Origin: Nitrospirota bacterium
GTDB taxonomy: Bacteria > UBA2233
DNA: 64,000 nucleotides
NCBI GenBank assembly: GCA_011620345.1
Contig: WOZJ01000057.1
Coordinates: 1-64,000 of the forward strand
Direction of reading: 5' to 3'
Shown here piece by piece: positions 1 through 8,354 of this stretch. Both the position numbers and the translations under genes were made by a program. How positions within the stretch are numbered: position 1 is the stretch's first letter; each line of letters starts with the position of its first letter. The notes beneath the pieces are model-generated. The model ran no database searches. It was not told the origin of the DNA and was given only the letters and a program-made list of their open reading frames with translations.

Positions 1-518
1 ATCCGGCCTCACACGTCCGTATTAGGGTATCGACGGGGCCGTTGGAGGGCTGAAGTTGGCTATTGGGTAACATTTCACGATTGCCGCGGGGCATGCATGC
101 ATCAGTTTTTCGCGTGCAGTCTAAAGGGGCGGCCTTTTGTTGCAGGGTTCATTGGCCCGCCTGCCGTGCTAAATCACATCATGCATGCCTAGGGCTTGGG
201 GGGAAGGGAGAGGTTACGCGCAAACAAGGCCCATACCGCGAGGCTAAGGGGACGGGGCGCAGATAGTATATGGCCAGAGTTCTCAAGAAGGGCGGAACAA
301 TGTATTCCGGTGTCTTTAAGTTATTTTTATCCCATGTAATCGCGATATTTGTAGCAATTGACAAAGAGATGTAAAACTTGCTACGTTCGGACTAATCATT
401 ATCCTGCTCTTTTTGTGTCTCTGTCCTCTGCCCCCTCGGGCTTTGATGGGTGTTTTAACGTTGCTTACGTCTCAACGCTTGAAGCCATAGAGAGGCAAAC
501 AAAAAATCGGAGACTGCT
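1..518. other. Region without a supportable gene
   Basis: Short open frames occur here on both strands, but none has a convincing start with a Shine-Dalgarno site, a recognisable domain or plausible composition. A TTGACA hexamer lies at 358-363 with a poor TACGTT 18 bases downstream. It could be a weak promoter for the gene at 519, but I give it little weight. I looked for the ends of tmRNA, tRNA and rRNA and found none that fold or match. Confidence 0.5.
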
Positions 519-812
519 ATGGAAGGCGAACAAAGGACGTTAACCCTACAATCCCTTCTTTCTTTCGAGCGCATGCTTACCCCTTTAATCATTCGCGGCA
601 TTTACATTGTCGGCGTGGTTCTTTGCATTTTCGGCGGTTTAAGCGCCATGTTTAGGTTTGGTTTTTTCGAAGGTTCAATAGTAGGACTCTTAACGGCTAT
701 TCTCGGGGTTTTTCTTGTCCGCATCGTTTGCGAGGGGCTGATTGTGGCCTTTCGGATTAACGAGACGCTCTCGGACATCAAGACCCTATTGCAAAAGAAG
801 GCTCTGTCTTGA
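519..812 (+). CDS. DUF4282 small membrane protein
   Basis: This 97-residue protein has two hydrophobic segments, at roughly residues 24-46 and 52-75. A soluble N-terminus begins with SFERMLTP and the C-terminus contains VAFRINETLSDI. The pattern FE(R/K)ML-TP at the front, two helices, then RI-CE--I---RINE--- is that of the DUF4282 family of inner-membrane proteins of unknown function. The ATG is preceded by CGGAG six bases upstream. It lies at the head of an accessory block of envelope proteins, but the gap of about 370 bases to the lipoprotein gene, holding one tiny gene, leaves open whether they are co-transcribed. No enzymatic residues are visible. Confidence 0.75.
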   Translation: MEGEQRTLTLQSLLSFERMLTPLIIRGIYIVGVVLCIFGGLSAMFRFGFFEGSIVGLLTAILGVFLVRIVCEGLIVAFRINETLSDIKTLLQKKALS

Positions 813-942
813 GATTCTGCCTGAACAACCTTTTGCTTAGCCGTGAAGCATGAGGAGCATCCTGCATCAACACGGCCCAGCTTCACGCTTTTCTGGATGC
901 CTTCAGGGCGGGGCGGGTAGCCAAGGCCAGGATCCCAAGGTT

Positions 943-1122
943 ATGGAAGCAGGAAAGAGCTATACGTTTACGGTTCCAATGGCCGGTCAAGCGCTTTTTA
1001 AAGCTCTCGATATAGGCCCTGAATCCGTATGGATCAAGGTTGACGGAGGCACGCAGCTCCCACCGAATACCTGGGTGAACTTAAAGCATATCGTTTTTAT
1101 CCAACCCGTTGCCCAGCAGTGA
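943..1122 (+). CDS. Small hypothetical protein (59 aa)
   Basis: The frame is open from 850, but the first 31 residues look non-coding (Gly, Gln and Ser rich). The ATG at 943 has AAGG shortly upstream, and the protein from there looks real: MEAGKSYTFTVP near the start, then a segment ending HIVFIQPVAQQ, suggestive of a small all-beta fold. No family is recognised and no signal peptide or membrane helix is visible. It lies between the DUF4282 gene and the OmpA-like lipoprotein on the same strand. It might instead be the remnant of a longer gene truncated at its 5' side. Confidence 0.4.
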   Translation: MEAGKSYTFTVPMAGQALFKALDIGPESVWIKVDGGTQLPPNTWVNLKHIVFIQPVAQQ

Positions 1123-1187
1123 TTTTTGATTCTGCATGCAAAATGTCTTAGTTTTTATAGGCCTACAAACAAAAGCTGGTGCTTTGC

Positions 1188-2753
1188 ATGAAATTGCGTG
1201 AGATCAGGAAAACGTCTGGACATTCTCCTTGGCGAAGGCTGACAGCCTTTTTCAGCATCATCTCCATTTTCCTTTCAGGCTGTGCAAGCCTTGATGAAAT
1301 GGGCAGCAAAGAAAAAATAGGGACAGGGATTGGCTCGGTGCTCGGCGGTACGATAGGGGCCGTTGTGGGGAAGCAGGCCGGTAAAGATGACAAGTGGACG
1401 GTTGTCGGGGGTGTAACGGGCGCGCTTCTTGGTGGCGTGATCGGGAACCGCATCGGACATGCCTTCGATGAGCGTGATAAGCGTATCAAAGAAGCTGCCA
1501 AGGCCGAAAAGCTGAAAGTCGAGACGGAAGTCGTTGCCCTGCCGGCGGCTAAGGAAGGGCCACAAGCTGAAAAGCCCGAGCCTCAAGATCAAAAAGGGCT
1601 TCAGAAGCGCGGAGTCTATGCGCTTACCATCTCCGAGATCGAGCAGTTCCCCGTGGGTTCAGCCACCCTTACCCCGAATGCAAGGCGGTTTTTTGAGACG
1701 ACTGCCGAGACTTACAAGAAAGATGGTTACCGCAACATCCTTATCGTAGGCCATACGGATTCTACGGGCGATCCAGCCTTTAACCAAAGGCTTTCCGAGG
1801 CGCGTGCGAGAACCGTCGCCCAAATCTTCGTTGCTCACGGGTTTCCGGCAAATAGGGCCTTCTACCAAGGAGCCGGTGCTTCAGAGCCCGTGGCCAGCAA
1901 CGCCTCGGCGGAAGGCAGGGCAAAGAACCGGCGTGTGGAAGTGGTAGATGCGGAAACAACCGAGGGCCTGATCGCCTACAAGCAGTCCCAGGTAGCAAAA
2001 ACCAAAGAAGTTCACGCAAAAGACGTGAAGAAGGTGCCCTCAAGGAAGCCAGAAGTTGCCAAACGTGCTCCTTCACCCAAGGGAAAGCCTGAGCCGTCAA
2101 TAAAGGCGCCGAAGGTTGCAGGAATTGATTTTGGGGGCGTATCGATAAAAAAAGACCCTTGGCCTCCTGTTGCTAACGGGGTGATCATGCCGAACCCGCC
2201 ATGGAACCGCACTCTTTTAGGCAGCGTTATTCCCGCTGCCAGGGCAAGCGAGCCTGTACCTGACTTTTTTTCTGACTTTGTTCCTGAAGCCGGGGCTATC
2301 AAGAGCATGAGTGGCAAGGATATGGCCAAGCCAAGCGACCATTTGCCCGGTTATTATAGCCAGCCCCTTTACGGAAGGGCTGGTACTCACTTCGTTTACT
2401 TCAAGCCCGTATCGCTCCTTAAGGATGGCACTCCCGCCCGGGTGAGCGAGTTGGGGGTTATCCTAAATTACGACTTCAAGAAGAATCAAAACCCTAACTT
2501 CATTTTAGGCGGAAGCGTCATTACCTACCCGATGGAGGACGGCGTCCTTTACCGCTGGAAGGCATCGAGCAACGCTCAAGGCATTCTAGGGGCCGACATT
2601 CGCCTTCCTGTCTACTCCGAAGGAGAGCTCAAAAACAAAGACTTTATTCAGGCTTACGGAAAGCTTTACTATATCCGTAACGGTGAGGCCTACGTCGAGC
2701 GGATCGACCCGCAGGTTAAGGTTCTGCATGTTTCCATTGACTGGGGGATTTAG
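1188..2753 (+). CDS. OmpA-family lipoprotein with glycine zipper and novel C-terminal domain
   Basis: This is an outer-membrane lipoprotein predicted to bind peptidoglycan. Residue numbers are from the ATG at 1188; a GTG at 1179 is an alternative start. A signal peptide ends in the lipobox LSGC (Cys about 32). A Gly-rich glycine-zipper segment spans about 43-88 and a charged linker follows to about 140. The OmpA C-terminal domain spans about 143-255 and shows GHTDSTGD, LSEARARTV and AKNRRVEV, which hold the Asp and Arg that bind diaminopimelate. A Lys/Pro-rich spacer follows. The last 200 residues or so form an Ala/Tyr-containing beta-rich domain I do not recognise. The stop is 3 bases before the next ATG, so it is co-transcribed with the membrane protein downstream. 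Confidence is high for OmpA, low for the role. Confidence 0.85.
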   Translation: MKLREIRKTSGHSPWRRLTAFFSIISIFLSGCASLDEMGSKEKIGTGIGSVLGGTIGAVVGKQAGKDDKWTVVGGVTGALLGGVIGNRIGHAFDERDKRIKEAAKAEKLKVETEVVALPAAKEGPQAEKPEPQDQKGLQKRGVYALTISEIEQFPVGSATLTPNARRFFETTAETYKKDGYRNILIVGHTDSTGDPAFNQRLSEARARTVAQIFVAHGFPANRAFYQGAGASEPVASNASAEGRAKNRRVEVVDAETTEGLIAYKQSQVAKTKEVHAKDVKKVPSRKPEVAKRAPSPKGKPEPSIKAPKVAGIDFGGVSIKKDPWPPVANGVIMPNPPWNRTLLGSVIPAARASEPVPDFFSDFVPEAGAIKSMSGKDMAKPSDHLPGYYSQPLYGRAGTHFVYFKPVSLLKDGTPARVSELGVILNYDFKKNQNPNFILGGSVITYPMEDGVLYRWKASSNAQGILGADIRLPVYSEGELKNKDFIQAYGKLYYIRNGEAYVERIDPQVKVLHVSIDWGI

Positions 2754-2756
2754 ATA

Positions 2757-4538
2757 ATGGGCAAAATGCAGCTTTTTGAGTGGATTTCTTGGCGTCTTTT
2801 TTTGATTAAGATGGCCTTGGCAAAAATATTTAAGTTTAAGAGCCAGGCAAAGAAGGAGTTCCAATCATTAGGCCCAAACAGCCTTAAAAAGGGAGACCGG
2901 ACGGAGTACGAAGAAACAATAATCCGTAGCTTCGGTGAATTCTCTAAGAACGTTGATCAAACAACCTTTTCAAGGTTGGATTCCTATTTTAGTTTTATGA
3001 TTTTCGGCATTATTTTGATTATTGTAGGACTAATTTCTTCGGGGCCTTGGGGGGCTCGTCTACTCTGGCTTGGCGGATCTGTAGTCTTTGGGGCCCTTTC
3101 CGGTTTTATTTATGACGGGCTAAACAAACCGGCCAATTTTATCGTTAAAGAGGATGAGTATAAAAAGTGCAAACGTCTTCTCGAGTTTGTGGGCGAGAGT
3201 GCCAGGAAACCCCTATCGACAGGGATGATACTTCTTATTTTGCTTATGGTTTTTATCGATGCCGCCATGATAAGCATCGTGGCCATGGACTACGTCGCCG
3301 ACCTGCCCAGAAAATACGCACTATGGGGAGGTTTAGGCGTCGGGTTTATTGTCGCTATTATGCTCTTTTTCTTTACGCATGAGGCAGGAAAAGCCCTTTA
3401 TAGAGATACGAAGCGTAAAGAGCTTCAAGATGAGAGGCATCAAGATAAAGATAGGTTTAGCAAGACGTTAGATGAGCTTGGATATCGACCTTCTTTAGCG
3501 CCTCATTTCTTTTTGCACCCAAAACGCTATCTTTGGATGTGCGTTACTCTGATTATGATTGCTGGCCTAGCCTATGCCGCTTATGGTGCCCGCTACAACA
3601 CTCAAATGGATATGATCCTAAGCCAGACCGAGACAGCACAGCAAACCCTAGGCATAGAAACGGACAACTCGATGCTGCCCCCTGTTGTCACCCAGTCGCA
3701 AAAAGAGGCAGGGAATGAGATAGTGAATGAACATCAAGAGCTTGCCAAGCGTGCAACCCAATTTGCCCTTATTATCCTTACTCTCGTCTTTATCGGCATT
3801 CAAACGGTTGGGATCATGATGGGGTACAATCATGCCTTTTTTGACGATGAAACAGAAGAAGCCTCTGTAAAGGTTAGAGCTTACGAGATGCAAGAGGGGT
3901 TTTCTGGGCAATCCATGGAAATTGTCGCCAGAAAGGCGGCTACATTATTGAGTTACTATAATTCCGCCCTTCAGTCGGCAGCCAACGAATATGGATCTAA
4001 GGAAATAGAAAGTGCTCTTAGGTTACGAAAGTCGTTAGGAGAAAAAGACATAATAGAAATATTCAAGGGGCAGCAAAAGAATGGGCAAGGTAGCCATGAC
4101 CTAGGTCGAAACGACGGGGACATTCCAAGCCTTGCCACAGGGAGCCAGGCCGGCCAACAGGGGCAACCCCTTTTCCATTCAACCCATGATTCGGTCGCTT
4201 CGGCCCCAAGTGGGGGAGATTCTACTGTTTCTGGTGCCGATCAATTGGGAATAACTAGCAATCCAGATACTAATGCCATCACCAACGATACAGGTGTAAG
4301 AGAAACACTAGAAAAACCGTCCATGCCTAGCGAGAAAGGGGAAGACACCTTAAGCCCCAACATTAGACCCCTTAAAAAGAAAAAGAGAGAGCTTGAGAAG
4401 AGAAAGAATGAGCTTGAAGAAAAACTTGACGAGCTTGAAGAGAGCAATTTAGATCCTCAAGAAATCGAGCGGACTAAGGGGGAAATAAAGGGGCTCAAAC
4501 GAGCAATAAGAACAATAGAAGATCAACTTGAAGAATAA
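2757..4538 (+). CDS. Six-helix membrane protein with C-terminal coiled coil, unknown function
   Basis: I do not recognise a family for this 593-residue protein. There are six hydrophobic segments: two between about residues 78 and 118, one near 155-178, one near 188-208, one near 260-282 and one near 337-360. A soluble loop of about 50 residues between the last two would face the periplasm if the N-terminus is cytoplasmic. After the last helix come a soluble domain (about 380-440), a Ser/Gly/Asp-rich low-complexity linker (about 440-530) and a highly charged coiled coil to the end (Lys/Glu heptads around KRELEKRKNELEEKLDELEE). Base use is visibly richer in A/T than the housekeeping genes later in the window, hinting at transfer. 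Translational coupling with the OmpA-like lipoprotein suggests an inner-to-outer envelope assembly. Confidence 0.8.
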   Translation: MGKMQLFEWISWRLFLIKMALAKIFKFKSQAKKEFQSLGPNSLKKGDRTEYEETIIRSFGEFSKNVDQTTFSRLDSYFSFMIFGIILIIVGLISSGPWGARLLWLGGSVVFGALSGFIYDGLNKPANFIVKEDEYKKCKRLLEFVGESARKPLSTGMILLILLMVFIDAAMISIVAMDYVADLPRKYALWGGLGVGFIVAIMLFFFTHEAGKALYRDTKRKELQDERHQDKDRFSKTLDELGYRPSLAPHFFLHPKRYLWMCVTLIMIAGLAYAAYGARYNTQMDMILSQTETAQQTLGIETDNSMLPPVVTQSQKEAGNEIVNEHQELAKRATQFALIILTLVFIGIQTVGIMMGYNHAFFDDETEEASVKVRAYEMQEGFSGQSMEIVARKAATLLSYYNSALQSAANEYGSKEIESALRLRKSLGEKDIIEIFKGQQKNGQGSHDLGRNDGDIPSLATGSQAGQQGQPLFHSTHDSVASAPSGGDSTVSGADQLGITSNPDTNAITNDTGVRETLEKPSMPSEKGEDTLSPNIRPLKKKKRELEKRKNELEEKLDELEESNLDPQEIERTKGEIKGLKRAIRTIEDQLEE

Positions 4539-4559
4539 ACAAGGTGGGTTACGGCTTTG

Positions 4560-5402
4560 ATGCATAAAAAAGGCGCTTTTTTTATGGCTCTTTTTGTCTT
4601 CTTTCTTTTTGGGCTTGCTGGAGCGAAGGAGCTTCCGTTTCCTAACAGCTGTTACGAGATGATTGGCGAAACGAAATACCTCAAAGAGCCTAAAGAGGCG
4701 CTTTTCGTGCTGATCGACGAAAGTACCGGGTTTGACGAGAACATCGTGGAGAGGGTTGTCGCGCTCGTAATGAGCTGGCTTGATGACGGCAAGGCAATCG
4801 AGGTTTTTCGGTTCTCGTCTTTTTCTAAAGACCGTTATACCGAGAAAGTCCTTGGCGGTTTCGTAGATCCGGCCCCGACGGATGAGTTTTTGGACAACAT
4901 CAAACGCTCGGAGCGCCTGAAGTTTGACCAATGCCACAAAAAGCAGCTTCTTCTGGCTAAGAATCAGGTAAGGCAAGCAATGCTTGGCATTTTCTCGGGT
5001 TCAAGCCCAGGGATCGGGCACTCTGACATCATTTCCAACCTCAAGACACTGTCGGGCCACATCAAGAGCTCCAATGCGAAATCGAAGAAGTTGCTGATCG
5101 TATCCGACATGCTCGAGAATTCCTCCATCACGAGCTTTTACGCGAGCGGCCATGTGAAGCTAATCGATCCCGATCAAGAAGCTGCTAAAGTCGAAAAGGC
5201 GGGATTTATTGGAGATTTTCACGGAGCCGAGGTTTATATCTTTGGGTTAGGGTATTTTGCAAGGAGCGAACTCTCAAAAAAAGAATCTTACCTAGACCCT
5301 GAAAGGCTTAGGCTTATCAAATCCTTTTGGGCGAATTACATAAAAAAGTCCAATGGCAAGGTTGTCGAGATCGGAACGCCCATGCTATTGGGAAACCTAT
5401 AA
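4560..5402 (+). CDS. Exported VWA-like hypothetical protein
   Basis: This 280-residue protein begins with a signal peptide (MHKKGAFFMALFVFFLF.., probable cleavage after GLAGA). The mature part starts with a strand ending in FVLIDESTGFD, with later strands KKLLIVSDMLENSS and GAEVYIFGLGYF. This alternation of hydrophobic strands, with DES at the first strand end and SD at the fourth, looks like a von Willebrand A/Rossmann-type metal-binding fold, but a full MIDAS (DxSxS) is not present. The ATG at 4560 follows an in-frame TTG at 4557. It probably acts in the periplasm. The gene follows the coiled-coil membrane protein by 21 bases and precedes a DUF4870 gene. The C-terminus overlaps a coding-like second frame (see 5353-5487). 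Confidence 0.75.
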   Translation: MHKKGAFFMALFVFFLFGLAGAKELPFPNSCYEMIGETKYLKEPKEALFVLIDESTGFDENIVERVVALVMSWLDDGKAIEVFRFSSFSKDRYTEKVLGGFVDPAPTDEFLDNIKRSERLKFDQCHKKQLLLAKNQVRQAMLGIFSGSSPGIGHSDIISNLKTLSGHIKSSNAKSKKLLIVSDMLENSSITSFYASGHVKLIDPDQEAAKVEKAGFIGDFHGAEVYIFGLGYFARSELSKKESYLDPERLRLIKSFWANYIKKSNGKVVEIGTPMLLGNL

Positions 5403-5487
5403 ACCCTTTCAAGGAGCCGAGGGCAGGAACTATCCAGAGCTTAAAGCGAACGAGGCATACCAAAGGCTCATGAGCCAAACCGCTTGA
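5353..5487 (+). other. Overlapping +1-frame segment with coding character
   Basis: In the frame shifted relative to the VWA-like gene, the sequence is open from 5344 to a TGA at 5485-5487. Past the VWA stop it reads like real protein (ETYKPFQGAEGRNYPELKAN, then EAYQRLMSQTA). It may be the true C-terminus of that gene displaced by a frameshift near 5380-5400, a separate 44-residue overlapping ORF from ATG 5353, or chance. The in-frame ending IGTPMLLGNL also looks natural, so I do not call a frameshift. Confidence 0.25.
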
Positions 5488-5508
5488 AGCAAAGGAGCAA
5501 GAAAGGCA

Positions 5509-5877
5509 ATGACAATCCCACCTGAACGAGGAAGGCCAAGGGCTCAAGACATCCAGACCTGGGCGATGTGGATTCATTTCTCGCAGTTTGCCGGCATCTT
5601 TATCCCGATTGCCGGCCTGATCGTACCCGTTATTCTTTGGCAATCAAAAAGAGGCGAGTTTCCAGATCTCGACCCGCACGGCAAGGCCGTGACGAACTGG
5701 GTACTAAGCCTTGTGGTGTATGTGTTCGTTTGTCTTATCCTGTCGTTTGGCCTGATCGGCATCCCTTTGCTCCTTGCGCTTGGCATCGTCGGCGTCGTTT
5801 TCCCCGTGATCGGCGGGATCAAGGCCAACATGGGGGAAGCCTGGAAATACCCGCTTGCCATCCCGTTCCTAAAATGA
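5509..5877 (+). CDS. DUF4870 / Tic20-like membrane protein
   Basis: This 122-residue protein has three hydrophobic segments (about 22-45, 66-85 and 86-103). It matches the DUF4870 pattern: W--H-S---G---P--G-I-P in the first part, a short loop with a basic residue and HGKAVTNW (usually EALNFQ), and the ending KANMGEAWKYPLAIPFL, close to the family's A--G---YP--I-F. These are small inner-membrane proteins of unknown function, distantly similar to Tic20. The ATG at 5509 has AAAGGAG a little upstream. It is the last gene of the envelope block; a gap of about 240 bases follows before egtB. Confidence 0.85.
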   Translation: MTIPPERGRPRAQDIQTWAMWIHFSQFAGIFIPIAGLIVPVILWQSKRGEFPDLDPHGKAVTNWVLSLVVYVFVCLILSFGLIGIPLLLALGIVGVVFPVIGGIKANMGEAWKYPLAIPFLK

Positions 5878-6038
5878 AGCGTTGAAATGCCCTCGAGCAC
5901 GCGACGATTACGGTCTTTATTGAGGCCGGCGCCTTTTCTATAACCCTTGCAGAACGGCTTGAATTGCTTGCAATGGACCTCCGCTTATGTTTTCGCTATG
6001 CCAGGGGCCGTTGGTGAGAAGAGCCGCTTCGGGTCGGT

Positions 6039-6068
6039 TTGCCCCCCGGGAGCTTATTCTTCTATATT
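6039..6068 (+). promoter_or_regulatory. Candidate sigma-70 promoter for egtBD
   Basis: A TTGCCC at 6039-6044 and TATATT at 6063-6068 are separated by 18 bases and lie about 50 bases upstream of the egtB start. The surrounding sequence is AT-rich on the -10 side. The match is moderate; no operator is visible. Confidence 0.4.
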
Positions 6069-6116
6069 AATTAATCATACTGGAGAAGGGTGAGAAAGGA
6101 TAAAAAGGGGGCGACT

Positions 6117-7358
6117 ATGCATGAAGGCAGCACACTCCTTGGGCGTTTCTTCAAGGTCCGAGAGGCCACCCAAAGTCTGGTTCAACCACTTGCTCTAGAA
6201 GACATGGTCGTCCAAACCATGGCCGCTGTCAGCCCTCCCAAATGGCACCTAGCGCATACGACGTGGTTTTTTGAGACGTTTATCCTGCAGCAAAAAAAGG
6301 GGTACAGGCTTTTTGAGCCTGAGTTCCGCTACCTCTTTAATTCCTACTACGAGGGCGTTGGCCCCTATTTCCCTAAAAACAAACGGGGGACGCTCTCTAG
6401 GCCCTTGGTTTCCGAGGTGATGGCCTACCGGGCGTACGTCGAGGATGCAATCAAGCGCTTCGCGGGCGAAGAGGATGCTGCGAGTTTAGAGTTGGGAATT
6501 CAGCATGAGCAGCAGCACCAGGAACTCTTGCTGACCGACATCCTTCACATTTTTTCCAAAAACCCCCTCACCCCTGTATATAAGGAAGCTTGCCTGCCGC
6601 GAGCCAACGAGCCGCCGCTTCTTTCGATGCTCCCCTTCGAGGGCGGCGTTCGCAGCGTGGGGTATGCCGGTAAGGGGTTTGCCTTCGATAATGAGCAGCC
6701 TTGCCACGAGGTGCTTCTTGCCCCTTACAGGCTTTCGAGCCGGCTGGTGAGTGCGGGCGAGTATCTGGCCTTTATGGAGGACGGAGCCTACGACGACCCG
6801 CTCTTATGGCTCTCGGACGGCTGGGACTGGCTCAAGAAAACGGGGGTGCGGGCGCCTTTATACTGGGCACGCCTCCCTGAGGGCGGTTATGAGGTCATGA
6901 CACTGCATGGAAGGGTTCAGTTGGATCTTCATCGGCCCGTTTGCCATGTGAACTACTACGAGGCCGACGCGTTCGCTAGGTGGATGGGTAAGCGTTTGCC
7001 GACGGAGTTTGAGTGGGAAGTGGCGGCGGCCGAGCTCCATCCATCGGGCCATTTCATGGAAGAGGGGGTTTACGTCCCTTTCGCCTCTGCCGCCTCGAAA
7101 GAGGAGCTTGGCCAGGCCTTCGGGGATTGTTGGGAATGGACCTCTAGCCCTTATGTTCCATACCCCCGCTTTCGTCCGTTCTCTGGAGCGGCTGGCGAGT
7201 ACAACGGCAAGTTTATGGTGAACCAGCTTGTCCTGAAAGGGGGTTCTCTGGGGACGCCAAAGGACCATATCAGGGCGAGCTATCGCAACTTTTTCCCGGC
7301 GGAAACGTGCTGGCAGTTCTCGGGGATCCGCCTGGCGGATGAGGGTGCTGCATCTTAG
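6117..7358 (+). CDS. egtB: Ergothioneine biosynthesis protein EgtB (sulfoxide synthase)
   Basis: A nonheme iron enzyme that joins trimethylhistidine (hercynine) to a thiol (gamma-glutamylcysteine or cysteine) with O2, giving the sulfoxide intermediate of ergothioneine. The N-terminal DinB-like domain carries the iron-binding histidines: WHLAHTTWFFE (about residue 43) and HEQQHQE (about 128). The C-terminal formylglycine-generating-enzyme-type domain shows CHVNYYEADAFARW, RLPTEFEWE, GDCWEWTSS and the ending RASYRNFFP, typical of the family. At 413 residues it is normal length. I chose the ATG at 6117 because AAGGGGG lies 5 bases upstream; the upstream GTG at 6090 has none. egtD follows after 36 bases. 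egtA, egtC and egtE are not in the window. Confidence 0.93.
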   Translation: MHEGSTLLGRFFKVREATQSLVQPLALEDMVVQTMAAVSPPKWHLAHTTWFFETFILQQKKGYRLFEPEFRYLFNSYYEGVGPYFPKNKRGTLSRPLVSEVMAYRAYVEDAIKRFAGEEDAASLELGIQHEQQHQELLLTDILHIFSKNPLTPVYKEACLPRANEPPLLSMLPFEGGVRSVGYAGKGFAFDNEQPCHEVLLAPYRLSSRLVSAGEYLAFMEDGAYDDPLLWLSDGWDWLKKTGVRAPLYWARLPEGGYEVMTLHGRVQLDLHRPVCHVNYYEADAFARWMGKRLPTEFEWEVAAAELHPSGHFMEEGVYVPFASAASKEELGQAFGDCWEWTSSPYVPYPRFRPFSGAAGEYNGKFMVNQLVLKGGSLGTPKDHIRASYRNFFPAETCWQFSGIRLADEGAAS

Positions 7359-7394
7359 GTTGAAGTCAACCCCTAAAAGCAAGGAGGTTGTATC

Positions 7395-8354
7395 GTGCCG
7401 GAGAGGTTGAAGGCTGTCCGCTTCCCCGAGGTTGCATCCACCGGAGCGCCCTTCAAAGAGGACGTAGTTCGCGGTCTTTTGGCCTCCCCTAAGTCGATCT
7501 CTTGCAAGTGGCTATACGATGAAGAAGGCTCTCGGCTGTTTGAAGAAATTTGCAAGCTGCCCGAGTATTACCTGACCAGGACCGAAAACGAGCTCCTTTG
7601 GTCTATCGGGAAGGAAAGAAGCCCCCTGGCCGGAACGATCATCGAGTACGGGAGCGGGCACAGTGAAAAAGTGCGGGCCCTTTTAGAAGGCGTTCAGGCC
7701 TACGTTGCCATCGATATCGCAAGTGTCGCCCTGGAAAGGGCAGCGCTTGCGCTTTCCCAAGATTACCCAGACCTAAAGGTCCTTGCGCTTGTGGCCGATA
7801 TCACCAAGCCCTTGCCCCTGCCTTCTTTGTTGAACTCCTTCCCAAGGCCATGGGTAGCCTTTTATGCGGGCTCGAGCATCGGCAACTTTTCAAACGAGCA
7901 GGCACGCTTTTTATTGGGTCTGATAAGAGAGAATCTTGGTCCAGGCGATGGGCTCTTGATAGGAATCGACCTCCAAAAGCCTATCTCGATCCTAGAGCGG
8001 GCCTACGATGACGCGAAAGGCTTGACGGCTCGTTTCAACAAAAACCTTCTCAGTCGTATCGCTAAGGCTTTTGGGATTGATATTTCCCTCGAGAGCTTCA
8101 AGCACGTGGCCCGTTACAACGCGACGGAAGGTCGCATGGAGCTGTTCCTTGAATGCCTCGAGGATCAAACCTGGAAGCTTGGCCCTGGTGTTTTGGTCAA
8201 CCTTCAAAAAGGGGAAATGATCCATACGGAAAATTCCTACAAATATACCCTGAGGGGTTTTAGGGCACTACTTGAAAGCTCGGGGTTCCGCCCTCAAAAG
8301 ACATGGACCGACTCCAAAGAGCTCTTTGCCGTGCTCTATGCCGAAGTTCGCTGA
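7395..8354 (+). CDS. egtD: L-histidine N-alpha-methyltransferase EgtD
   Basis: A SAM-dependent enzyme that trimethylates the alpha-amino group of histidine to hercynine, the first step of ergothioneine synthesis. The 319-residue length is as usual. N-terminal landmarks are SISCKWLYDEEGSRLFEEIC and LPEYYLTRTE, the family's signature. The SAM site is IEYGSGHSEKVRALL, followed by YVAIDIA and FYAGSSIGNF. The histidine-binding region IGIDLQKP and the C-terminal ENSYKYTLRGFRALL are present. The GTG start at 7395 has AAGGAGG 7 bases upstream. It is co-transcribed with egtB. About 225 bases without a recognised gene follow before the next promoter. Confidence 0.95.
   Translation: MPERLKAVRFPEVASTGAPFKEDVVRGLLASPKSISCKWLYDEEGSRLFEEICKLPEYYLTRTENELLWSIGKERSPLAGTIIEYGSGHSEKVRALLEGVQAYVAIDIASVALERAALALSQDYPDLKVLALVADITKPLPLPSLLNSFPRPWVAFYAGSSIGNFSNEQARFLLGLIRENLGPGDGLLIGIDLQKPISILERAYDDAKGLTARFNKNLLSRIAKAFGIDISLESFKHVARYNATEGRMELFLECLEDQTWKLGPGVLVNLQKGEMIHTENSYKYTLRGFRALLESSGFRPQKTWTDSKELFAVLYAEVR

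Noticed and set aside
1..60. Possible end of a tmRNA (CGACGGGG-like string near 31)
   Set aside because: The surrounding bases do not match tmRNA ends and no alanyl acceptor arm can be drawn.
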